Assembly (NCBI GenBank): GCA_017353825.1
Contig: JAFMSC010000260.1
Location: 1 to 6,423, forward strand
Length of the DNA stretch: 6,423 bases
Direction: 5' to 3'
From: Hyphomicrobiaceae bacterium
GTDB taxonomy: Bacteria; Pseudomonadota; Alphaproteobacteria; Rhizobiales; Hyphomicrobiaceae
Shown piece after piece: positions 1 through 5,515 of this stretch. The notes beneath the pieces were generated by a model. It saw only the letters and a program-made list of their open reading frames with translations, had not been told where the DNA came from and did no database searches. Each line of letters starts with the position of its first letter. Positions within the stretch are counted from its first letter, which is position 1. The translations under genes were made by a program, and so were the position numbers.

Positions 1-1
1 C

Positions 2-415
2 CCTCCCAAGCAGGGGGGAAGTGCGGTGCGGTTCGCTAGCGCCTACGTCGGCAGCGGCGGCACCAATCCGGCGAAGGACAAGCAACCCTTCATGCCCCTG
101 TCGATCCCCGGCCGGGGTTCTTACACCGGCATGGTTCTCTTCCAGCCCACGGATCTTACGAGCCCCGCGCCGCAGCTTAAGGCGCGCGGCGCGGAGACCT
201 ACGGCTTCTGCGTCGGGCTGCGCGCGGAAACGAGCCAGGATTATCCGGCGCTTGAAGCGCTGCTGGCCACGGCGCCGTCGGCCACGAGCTTTGCGGCGGA
301 GCTGCCCTGGTTCGTCGCCAAGGCCCTTGATGCCGGCCAGGCTGTCACGCTGCAGATCAAGGATGCTACCCGGCATGATGTGCGCGTGCAACGCAGCCCG
401 CCTGCGTGCGACTGA
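2..415 (+). CDS. 3' end of an uncharacterised, probably exported protein (partial)
   Basis: The frame is open from the window edge to the TGA at 413-415, giving about 137 visible residues with strong G/C third-position bias, so it is very likely real coding sequence. I do not recognise the family. The visible part is globular, with no membrane segment. It starts with a strand-like, Gly-rich stretch (SAVRFASAYVGSGGTN), has a central segment ending ARGAETYGFCVGLRAE, then a Pro/Ala-rich part with ELPWFVAKALDAGQ, and ends ...SPPACD. The two cysteines (in GFCVGL and PACD) could form a disulfide if exported. A GTG at position 26 lies 7 nt after a G-rich AGGGGGG run (12-18), so a complete 129-aa protein starting there is possible. 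I prefer a truncated larger protein because the frame continues upstream in sensible residues and no signal peptide follows GTG26. The 51-bp gap to the next gene suggests one operon. Confidence 0.6.
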   Translation, partial: PPKQGGSAVRFASAYVGSGGTNPAKDKQPFMPLSIPGRGSYTGMVLFQPTDLTSPAPQLKARGAETYGFCVGLRAETSQDYPALEALLATAPSATSFAAELPWFVAKALDAGQAVTLQIKDATRHDVRVQRSPPACD

Positions 416-452
416 GCCGGGCGTCTCCACCTTTGCGAGGAACTGCTGAGCC

Positions 453-461
453 GAGAAGGTG
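453..461 (+). promoter_or_regulatory. Ribosome binding site of the PstS-OmpA gene
   Basis: GAGAAGGTG lies 5 nt before the ATG at 467. It is a good Shine-Dalgarno match and supports that start, which is also directly followed by a signal peptide. No clear promoter or terminator is visible in the 51-bp gap, which fits co-transcription with the upstream gene. Confidence 0.6.
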
Positions 462-466
462 AAACG

Positions 467-2128
467 ATGCGCATCTCCAAGATCGCCGGCTTGTGCCTTG
501 TTGGAGCCTGCCTGGCCGTCGTCTTAGTGCTCCATGCCGCGCCCGCGGAGGCGCTGAAGGGCTGCTTCTGCTCCAAGCGGTTCAAGGCCGACCGGATCTG
601 CGGGGAAGTTCCGCGACTGGACGACGACGAGATCGGCGTACAACCGCCAAACATGGGCTACCGCATCCTAAAGCGGAACGAGTACGTGGAATGCACCGCC
701 GAGGAGGTCGAGCCGATCCAGCCGCCTCGCTGCCTGCCGGGCCAGGTGCTGCAAGGCGGCGCCTGCATGGCGCTGCCGCAAGCCCCCAAGGAGGAGGAGC
801 CTGCGCCCTCCGACCGTGAGTTCGGCATCGCCGGCTCCAACACCATCGGCGAGAAGCTGATGCCGACCCTTATCAAGGCCTTCGGCCGGTCCCAAGGCTT
901 TGCGACCGAGGGCGAGGCCTGTGCGGGCACCACCTTGAGCTTGCGCAAGGGGTCCTGGACACTGTCGATCGCCTGCAGTGCGCGCGGCAGCCATACCGGC
1001 ATCCCGGCCCTGGCCGCGGGCGAGGCGGACATCGCCATGCTGTCGCGACCGATCGATGCCGACGAGCGGGACATGATGCGCCGGGCGGGTTATCCGAACA
1101 TGGAATCCGCGCGATACGAGACGGTGCTGGCGCTTGACGGCCTTCTCATCATCGTCGCGCGGCAGAACCGCGTGCGCGCGCTCTCGGTCGACCAGATCGC
1201 CCGCGTGTTCGCGGGCGAGATCACCGATTGGGGGCAGCTCGGCGGTCAGCCAGGCCGGATCAGGCTCTACGTGCGAGACGAGAACTCAGGCACCCGCGAC
1301 ACCTTCGAGGCCATGGTGATGCAGCCGCACGGCAAGCGGGTGAGCGATTTAGCCGCGCGCTTCCAATCGAGCTCCGAGCTGTCGGACAGCGTGGCGGCCG
1401 ACCCCCTGGGCATTGGCTTCGTCGGCTTTGCTTATCAACGCGCGGCGCGTACGCTGCCCATCGCGCAGGCGTGCGGTCTCGTGCATACGCCCTCAGTGCT
1501 CGCGATCAAAGCCGAGGACTATCCGCTGTCGCGCCGGCTATTCCTCTACACCGGCAGGCAGCACTCGGTATATTCTGGCCAGCTCCTCGACTACGCCCTC
1601 TCTGCTGACGCGCAGGCGGTGATCGAACGCGCTGGCTACGTCGACCAGACGATCTCCTCGTGGAGCGCGGAGGAAACGCGGTCGCGGGTGGCGGTCTATG
1701 TCGCGGCGCCGTTGCACGAGCCGGGCCTAGAGCGCGACGGCAGACGCCTCAATGACCTGCGCGCCGCCGCCGAGCGGGCCGAGCGCCTTTCCATTAGCTT
1801 CCGATTCCGGTCCAACAGCACCCGGCTCGACACCAAGGCCTGGCAGGACGTATTGCGGCTCGCGGACTACATGAAGACGGCCGCGCGTAACCAGAAAGTG
1901 CTGCTGCTCGGCTTCACCGACTCCAACGGCTCGTTCGCGGCCAATCTCGCCCTTTCGCAGGCGCGCGCCGACGAGGTACGAACGAGCCTTTTGAGCTCCG
2001 GCGCCGGCCTCTCGCCGGACCTGATCGGGGCAAGCGGCTACAGCGAGCTGATGCCCATCGCCTGCAACGCCGACGAGGCGGGCCGCGCCAAGAATCGCCG
2101 GGTGGAGGTGTGGCTCATTCCCCGCTGA
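467..2128 (+). CDS. Exported PstS-like substrate-binding / OmpA-domain fusion protein
   Basis: This 553-aa protein is predicted to be periplasmic and attached to peptidoglycan. Residues 1-29 form a Sec signal peptide (basic MRISK, hydrophobic core, A-E-A cleavage site before Leu30). Residues 30-103 are a short segment with six Cys (33, 35, 45, 76, 89, 100), followed by a Glu/Pro linker. Residues about 118-395 form a PstS-type binding domain: AGSNTIG (122-128), AMLSRPI (190-196), a LSVDQIARVFAGEITDWGQL hinge block, the anion-site-like SGTRDTF (274-280), and GIGFVGFAY. A helical, Arg/Ala-rich linker leads to an OmpA C-terminal domain (about 442-553) with LLGFTDSNG, LSQARA and GRAKNRRVEV. Asp485 and Arg500 are 15 residues apart, as are the two diaminopimelate-binding residues of Acinetobacter OmpA. 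Fusions of this type occur in Proteobacteria as far as I recall. Phosphate as ligand is inferred from the fold only, since no pstCAB genes are visible. It could instead be a sensor or a scavenging protein. Confidence 0.9.
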   Translation: MRISKIAGLCLVGACLAVVLVLHAAPAEALKGCFCSKRFKADRICGEVPRLDDDEIGVQPPNMGYRILKRNEYVECTAEEVEPIQPPRCLPGQVLQGGACMALPQAPKEEEPAPSDREFGIAGSNTIGEKLMPTLIKAFGRSQGFATEGEACAGTTLSLRKGSWTLSIACSARGSHTGIPALAAGEADIAMLSRPIDADERDMMRRAGYPNMESARYETVLALDGLLIIVARQNRVRALSVDQIARVFAGEITDWGQLGGQPGRIRLYVRDENSGTRDTFEAMVMQPHGKRVSDLAARFQSSSELSDSVAADPLGIGFVGFAYQRAARTLPIAQACGLVHTPSVLAIKAEDYPLSRRLFLYTGRQHSVYSGQLLDYALSADAQAVIERAGYVDQTISSWSAEETRSRVAVYVAAPLHEPGLERDGRRLNDLRAAAERAERLSISFRFRSNSTRLDTKAWQDVLRLADYMKTAARNQKVLLLGFTDSNGSFAANLALSQARADEVRTSLLSSGAGLSPDLIGASGYSELMPIACNADEAGRAKNRRVEVWLIPR

Positions 2129-2144
2129 CGGGGTTGTGGATTTC

Positions 2145-2175
2145 GAGTGGGACCGCCCCCCACCTCAGAATGAGG
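2145..2175 (+). terminator. Possible weak terminator hairpins after the PstS-OmpA gene
   Basis: GAGTGGG (2145-2151) can pair with CCCACCTC (2159-2166), leaving one bulged base and a 7-nt loop. A second, mutually exclusive hairpin is CCTCA-GAA-TGAGG (2163-2175). Both lie 17-47 nt beyond the stop codon. No U-rich tract follows, so intrinsic termination is uncertain. The structure could instead just protect the 3' end of the mRNA. Confidence 0.25.
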
Positions 2176-2183
2176 CCGCTCGT

Positions 2184-2212
2184 GTGCACCCAGAGGCGGT
2201 TCAACGGTGCAC
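2184..2212. repeat. 7-bp inverted repeat with 15-nt loop
   Basis: GTGCACC (2184-2190) and GGTGCAC (2206-2212) are exact inverted copies 15 nt apart. GTGCAC is itself a palindrome, so each arm could also be a protein-binding half-site. The repeat lies in the gene-poor stretch after the PstS-OmpA gene. No function can be assigned. A minor extra transcription stop is one possibility. Confidence 0.35.
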
Positions 2213-2633
2213 GCATCGGTGCGGATCACCAGGCAGCGGTCATGCCAGGACCGTTGCTGGGTATCCGGGCCCCGTCGTAATGCCGCCAATCAGGTGGCGC
2301 GGACCCCGGCTACCCATACCGGTGTCGACGATACCAGTTGGGCCTTCCGCGCAGCCGGCGTTTTGGCCGCCGTCTTGGCCGCAGGGGGCATGGGCGTAAA
2401 GCCCCTCAGCTGGATAGACTTGCGCCGGCACGGCGACGGAGCCTACGGCGCCGGCCGGGTGGCGAGCCAAGTCTTGAGTTTTGCCGGTGCTCCTCCTTCT
2501 TCTGGGGGCAGACGGCGGGCCGGCGCTCGTTGTGTAGGGAGGCGAAGCTGCCGCCGGGTTGCCGGGCAGGATGAGTTCTGCAAGCCGGGCCGGCCCCTGC
2601 CTCCCGTGCACGCTCCCCTTGCGTGGCACGAGC

Positions 2634-3569
2634 TCAGCCGTGGTGGTCGGGCGCGGCGGTGCCGGCGCGGCGCTCGGCGGCGAGCCTGGCCTCGCGGCGA
2701 GTGATGTAGAGAGCAGAGGAGAAGATGACGGCCGCGCCCACCCACGTCGAGGCATCGATGGTTTCGCCAAAGGCGAGGTAGGCAATCAGCACCGAGAACG
2801 GCAGGCGGGAGAACTCGAAGGTCATCGCGAGCGAGGCGTCGGTGGCGGCGTAACCTCGCACCAGCGCCACGTGGCCCAGCACCGCGGTGAGCCCCATGCC
2901 GAGCGCGGGCACCAGCGCGTCCGCCGGCGGCCAGCTCCACACGAACAGCGCCGGCACCAGCGACATCGGGGTCAGCATCAGGTTGGTGAGGAACACGATC
3001 TTGTCCGGGTCGTCGCGCGCCGTCAGCTGCTTGACCATGATGACGGTGACGCCGATCGACATGGCGTTGAACAGCGCGAACGCCTGGCCCAGGCCGAGCG
3101 GCACCAGCCCCGGCCGCAGGATGATCATGGCGCCCAGGAAGCCCACACCGACCGCCGTCCAACGCCGCAGCCGCACCTGCTCGCCCAGGAAGAATATGGC
3201 GCCCACCGTGCCGAACACCGGCGCCAGGAAGCTGATGGCCGTCACCTCGCCAATTGGAATGAGCGACAGGGCGTAGAACCAGGCCTGCATGGACAGGAGC
3301 GAGACCAGCACGCGCACCCCATAGAGGTTGAGCTGCTCAGACCGCAGGAGCGAGGTGCCGCGCCAGACCAGCAGCGGCGAAAGCAGGGTTGCGGCGATGA
3401 GGTTGCGTAGGAACACGACCTCTACCGGATGCATGCCGGTGTTGGTGGTGGCGCGCGCGAAGGCGGCAAGCCCGCCCATCATCGCCATCGACAGGGTCAC
3501 CCAGATGACGGCCGCAACCGGACCGTCCGCGGGCACCAATGCCATGCGTTTGGCATCAGGCGCCGGCAT
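2634..3569 (-). CDS. DMT superfamily (EamA domain) membrane transporter
   Basis: This 311-aa inner-membrane protein has two EamA repeats and about ten helices: roughly residues 18-38, 48-69, 83-101, 107-127, 136-152, 158-179, 190-211, 218-238, 247-267 and 274-290. Family-typical features include the Arg-containing second helix (VVFLRNLIAATLLSPLL), the end of repeat one (AISFLAPVFGTVGAIFFLGE), and the second-repeat counterpart ending YLAFGETIDASTWVGAAVIF. The tail is short, charged and cytoplasmic-type. Length and topology match drug/metabolite transporters, which exchange or export small metabolites or amino acids. The substrate cannot be read from sequence. The ATG at 3567-3569 is chosen because GGGGAGG precedes it (minus strand, 3573-3579), although the 3-nt spacing is short. 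The alternative ATG eight codons later has no Shine-Dalgarno. It is transcribed away from the amidase and towards the PstS-OmpA gene, and appears monocistronic here. Confidence 0.9.
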   Translation of the reverse strand: MPAPDAKRMALVPADGPVAAVIWVTLSMAMMGGLAAFARATTNTGMHPVEVVFLRNLIAATLLSPLLVWRGTSLLRSEQLNLYGVRVLVSLLSMQAWFYALSLIPIGEVTAISFLAPVFGTVGAIFFLGEQVRLRRWTAVGVGFLGAMIILRPGLVPLGLGQAFALFNAMSIGVTVIMVKQLTARDDPDKIVFLTNLMLTPMSLVPALFVWSWPPADALVPALGMGLTAVLGHVALVRGYAATDASLAMTFEFSRLPFSVLIAYLAFGETIDASTWVGAAVIFSSALYITRREARLAAERRAGTAAPDHHG

Positions 3570-3607
3570 GGTCCTCCCCGTCCTCTTGCGCGTCGCCGCG
3601 CTGTGTG

Positions 3608-3651
3608 AAGCTACCTAGCTTAGCTATTCGCCCAAGGGCAGCATTTGGCAA
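3608..3651 (-). promoter_or_regulatory. Candidate promoter/operator of the DMT transporter
   Basis: AAGCTA (3608-3613) and TAGCTT (3616-3621) form a perfect dyad with a 2-nt centre. It overlaps a second odd palindrome, TAGCT-T-AGCTA (3616-3626). This TA-containing patch lies 39-57 bp upstream of the transporter start, in otherwise GC-rich DNA. On the minus strand a -35-like TTGCCA (3646-3651) sits 17 nt before AATAGC (3623-3628), which is a poor -10 match (3 of 6). The palindrome would then cover the -10 and start-site zone, as expected for a repressor operator. The dyad is directly visible. The promoter assignment is inference. Confidence 0.3.
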
Positions 3652-3690
3652 GCCCGCCGCCCGCGATGCATGACGGGCATGCGCAACCTA

Positions 3691-3718
3691 GGTTTCAGGT
3701 TTCAGGGGCGAGGGTTCA
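3691..3718 (+). repeat. Short heptamer tandem repeat
   Basis: Two exact copies of GGTTTCA (3691-3704) are followed by two degenerate ones, GGGGCGA (3705-3711) and GGGTTCA (3712-3718). This is a small decaying tandem array just upstream of the 13-bp minisatellite. Both may have arisen by the same slippage-prone process. Confidence 0.5.
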
Positions 3719-3740
3719 AGCTACGCTGGCCTAGCGCCCG

Positions 3741-3849
3741 AGTCTGGTCCCCAGTCTGGTCCCCCAGTCTGGGCCCCCAGTCTGGGCCCCCAGTCTGGGC
3801 CCCCAGTCTGGGCCCCCAGTCTGGGCCCCCAGTCTGGGCCTTAGTCTGG
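3741..3849. repeat. 13-bp G/C minisatellite (nine AGTCTGG-headed units)
   Basis: Units begin at 3741, 3753, 3766, 3779, 3792, 3805, 3818, 3831 and 3843, spaced 12 or 13 bp apart. The five central units are identical (AGTCTGGGCCCCC). The first two and the last carry GGT instead of GGG, a gradient typical of an array grown by slippage or unequal exchange. Each central junction contains CCCAG-T-CTGGG and GGGCCC palindromes, so RNA or single-stranded DNA from here could fold into several alternative G/C hairpins. The array lies in the leader of the amidase gene, 52 bp upstream of its likely start. No unit contains a stop codon in any of the six frames, so long spurious frames run through it. There are no spacers, so it is not CRISPR. 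Confidence 0.9.
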
Positions 3850-3855
3850 TACCCG

Positions 3856-3899
3856 AACCAACGATCCCCAAACCAACGACCCGTAAACCTGATGCGTGA
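3856..3899 (+). repeat. 15-bp imperfect tandem repeat before the amidase start
   Basis: AACCAACGA occurs at 3856-3864 and again at 3871-3879, exactly 15 bp apart, inside units that differ at a few bases. A third degenerate unit begins AACCTGATG (3886-3894). The repeat follows the 13-bp array directly and runs up to the amidase start codon, occupying the place where a Shine-Dalgarno would be expected. Confidence 0.5.
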
Positions 3900-3900
3900 T

Positions 3901-5337
3901 ATGACCGAACCTTGTGATCTGTCCGCCCTCGACGCGCGCAGCGCCATCGGTGGGGGCACCCTGTCACCGGTGGAACTCCTGGAGAGCTGCCTCGCCCGCA
4001 TCGCGGCCACCAACGGGGCCGTGAACGCCATGGTGGCGCTTGACGCGGACGCCGCCCGCAAGCGCGCCCGGCAGATCGAGCAGGCGATCAGCCGCCGCGA
4101 GGATGTGGGCCTGCTGGCTGGGCTGCCTATCGGCGCCAAGGACCTGCAGGCTACGGAGGGGCTGCGGACCACCTTCGGCTCGCTGCTGTTCAAAGACAAT
4201 GTGCCCAACGAGGACGAGCTTAGCGTGGCGCAGGTACGCAAGGCCGGCGGCGTCATCGTGGGCAAGACCAACACGCCCGAGTTCGGCGCCGGTGCCAATA
4301 CAACCAACCGGGTGTTCGGAGCGACCGGTAATCCGTTCGACCCTAGCAAGACCTGCGGCGGCTCCTCTGGCGGGTCGGCCGTGGCGCTGGCACTCGGCCA
4401 GGTGCTGCTCGCCACCGGCTCGGACTATGGCGGCAGCCTGCGCACGCCCGCGGCCTTCTGCGGCGTCGCCGGCTTCAGGCCCTCTCCGGGCCTGGTCCCG
4501 TCCATTGACCGGATCGCCAGCCTCAGCCCGTTCGGCGTCACCGGCCCCATGGGGCGCACCATCGGGGACGCGCACCTGTTGCTGCGGGCGCAGATGGGCG
4601 CCGACAGGCGCGATCCGTTCTCTTCCGATCGCGAGCGGTTGATGCCCGCCACGCTCAAGGACGCCGACCTCGGCCGTCTGCGTGCGGCTGTGTCGCCCGA
4701 CCTCGGCTGCGCGCCGGTCGATCGGGCTATCGCGGCGCTGTTCACCGAGCGCGTCGGCCGGTTCCGCCATGCCTTCCGCGAGGTGGAGGAGCGCGCGCCG
4801 GATTTCAGCGGCGTGCACGCGACCTTCGAGGTACTACGGGCGGTAAACTTCGTGGCGGCGCACCGCGAGCGCCTGGAGAAGGTACGCCACCTCCTCGACC
4901 GCAACGTCACCGACAACACCGAGCGCGGCCTAGAATACACACTGGCCGACGTGGCGCGCGCGAATGTGGAGCAGACGAAGCTCTACAAGCGTGTGCTCGC
5001 GTTCTTCCAGGAGGTGGACGTGCTGATCTGCCCGGCCGCGTCGGTTTCGCCCTTCCCGCACGCCCAGCTCTACGTGGAGGAGGTCAACGGCGAGCGCATG
5101 CCCACCTACATGCGCTGGCTCGCCATCACCTACGCCCCCACCACCGCGCTCTGCTGCGCGGCCGCCATCCCGTGCGGGCTCGATCATGGGGGCATGCCGT
5201 TCGGCCTCCAGGTGATCGGCCCCAACGGCGCCGACGCCCGCGTGCTGGAGGTGGCGCACGCCCTGGAGCAGGTGCTGGCGGCCGACAAGGAGACCGAGCG
5301 CCCGGTGCCGCCCTCCCTGTCTCCCCCCGCGACTTAA
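3901..5337 (+). CDS. Amidase signature family hydrolase
   Basis: This 478-aa cytoplasmic enzyme (no signal peptide) should hydrolyse a carboxamide to acid and ammonia or amine by Ser-cisSer-Lys catalysis. The triad is intact: Lys80 in GLPIGAKD, cis-Ser155 in CGGSSGGSA, and nucleophile Ser179 in GSDYGGSLRTPA. The spacings of 75 and 24 residues equal those of mammalian FAAH (142/217/241). The N-terminus (DLSALDARSAIGGGTLSPVELLESCLARI) and C-terminus (MPFGLQVIGPNGADARVLEVAHALEQVL) are typical, as is the length. It is not likely to be GatA, because no gatB or gatC is adjacent. The substrate is unknown. I chose the ATG at 3901 because homologues usually begin M-T-x-x-x-DLSA. The in-frame ATG at 3892 (+3 residues) is equally possible. 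The frame stays open back to 3670, but that extension is translated minisatellite and unlikely to be real. Neither start has a recognisable Shine-Dalgarno. A divergent transporter lies upstream. Confidence 0.92.
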   Translation: MTEPCDLSALDARSAIGGGTLSPVELLESCLARIAATNGAVNAMVALDADAARKRARQIEQAISRREDVGLLAGLPIGAKDLQATEGLRTTFGSLLFKDNVPNEDELSVAQVRKAGGVIVGKTNTPEFGAGANTTNRVFGATGNPFDPSKTCGGSSGGSAVALALGQVLLATGSDYGGSLRTPAAFCGVAGFRPSPGLVPSIDRIASLSPFGVTGPMGRTIGDAHLLLRAQMGADRRDPFSSDRERLMPATLKDADLGRLRAAVSPDLGCAPVDRAIAALFTERVGRFRHAFREVEERAPDFSGVHATFEVLRAVNFVAAHRERLEKVRHLLDRNVTDNTERGLEYTLADVARANVEQTKLYKRVLAFFQEVDVLICPAASVSPFPHAQLYVEEVNGERMPTYMRWLAITYAPTTALCCAAAIPCGLDHGGMPFGLQVIGPNGADARVLEVAHALEQVLAADKETERPVPPSLSPPAT

Positions 5338-5362
5338 GCCTCGCCGCAAGCTCCGACAGAAC

Positions 5363-5444
5363 GGGGAGAGGGCGAGACGGGGAGCAGTCTCACGCTCCGA
5401 TCAAAATCAAAGTCTCTGGCTGCCCTCACCCTGGCCCTCTCCCC
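5363..5444. terminator. Large inverted repeat between convergent genes (REP-like bidirectional terminator)
   Basis: GGGGAGAGGGC (5363-5373) and GCCCTCTCCCC (5434-5444) are perfect 11-bp inverted copies around a 60-nt loop. A smaller hairpin, GAGAC (5374-5378) with GTCTC (5387-5391), continues the left arm. The right side reads CCCTCACCCTGGCCCTCTCCCC-like. From memory, this pyrimidine motif recurs as a dispersed intergenic repeat in many GC-rich Proteobacteria. Its position between the amidase stop (5337) and the rimO stop (5514) fits transcription termination for both strands. There is no U-tract, so the exact mechanism is not shown. Confidence 0.55.
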
Positions 5445-5494
5445 ATGTCGCCTACTGATCGCCGGGGCGAGCGCGAAGCCAGTGGCCCGAAGCC

Positions 5495-5515
5495 GAGAGG
5501 GTTACCACGCCTCTC
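5495..5515 (-). terminator. Small hairpin at the rimO stop codon
   Basis: GAGAGG (5495-5500) pairs with CCTCTC (5510-5515) around a 9-nt loop and overlaps the rimO stop codon (5514-5516). It is not followed by a T-run on the rimO strand. It may help end the rimO transcript together with the larger inverted repeat 50 bp further on, but it could be chance in GC-rich DNA. Confidence 0.25.

Larger units (their letters stand above)
2129..2633. other. 505-bp intergenic stretch without a convincing gene
   Basis: Between the PstS-OmpA stop and the end of the convergent transporter gene I see no open frame with normal codon bias. The frames that are open read as Arg/Pro/Cys-rich, low-quality protein. 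The stretch holds small hairpins just after 2128, a 7-bp inverted repeat (2184-2212), a 13-base match to a tRNA D-arm (2406-2418) without the rest of a tRNA, and a 33-codon minus-strand frame (2290-2391) of doubtful status. It may be a decayed gene or a scar of an old insertion. No transposase fragment was recognised. Confidence 0.5.

Noticed and set aside
2400..2475. Complete tRNA gene suggested by the CTCAGCTGGATAG motif
   Set aside because: The D-stem pairs only 2 of 4 positions and no T-loop GGTTCGAATCC-like sequence or acceptor stem is present.
2240..2785. Minus-strand 181-aa frame and plus-strand 165-aa frame (2207-2704) in the gap
   Set aside because: Both run into the transporter gene in a wrong frame or strand, have low-complexity Pro/Arg-rich composition and no recognisable domain.
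2443..3410. Long alternative frames over the transporter (minus 2443-3162, plus 2559-3410)
   Set aside because: They are Arg/Gly/His-rich shadows of the transporter, whose own frame gives ten clean membrane helices.
3741..3849. CRISPR array
   Set aside because: Units are contiguous 12-13 bp repeats without unique spacers and no cas genes are nearby.
3670..3891. N-terminal extension of the amidase by 74-77 residues starting at ATG 3670
   Set aside because: The extension is mostly translated 13-bp repeat (a 13-residue S/L/G/P/Q/V/W/A cycle), has no ribosome site, and lies outside the conserved amidase start.
3702..4415. Minus-strand 237-aa frame over the minisatellite and amidase
   Set aside because: It is antisense to the amidase and kept open only by the stop-free repeats and GC-rich codons; no family features.
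3964..4818. 284-aa minus-strand frame opposite the amidase
   Set aside because: It has Arg/Ala/Gly-rich shadow composition, while the sense frame has the full amidase catalytic motif set.
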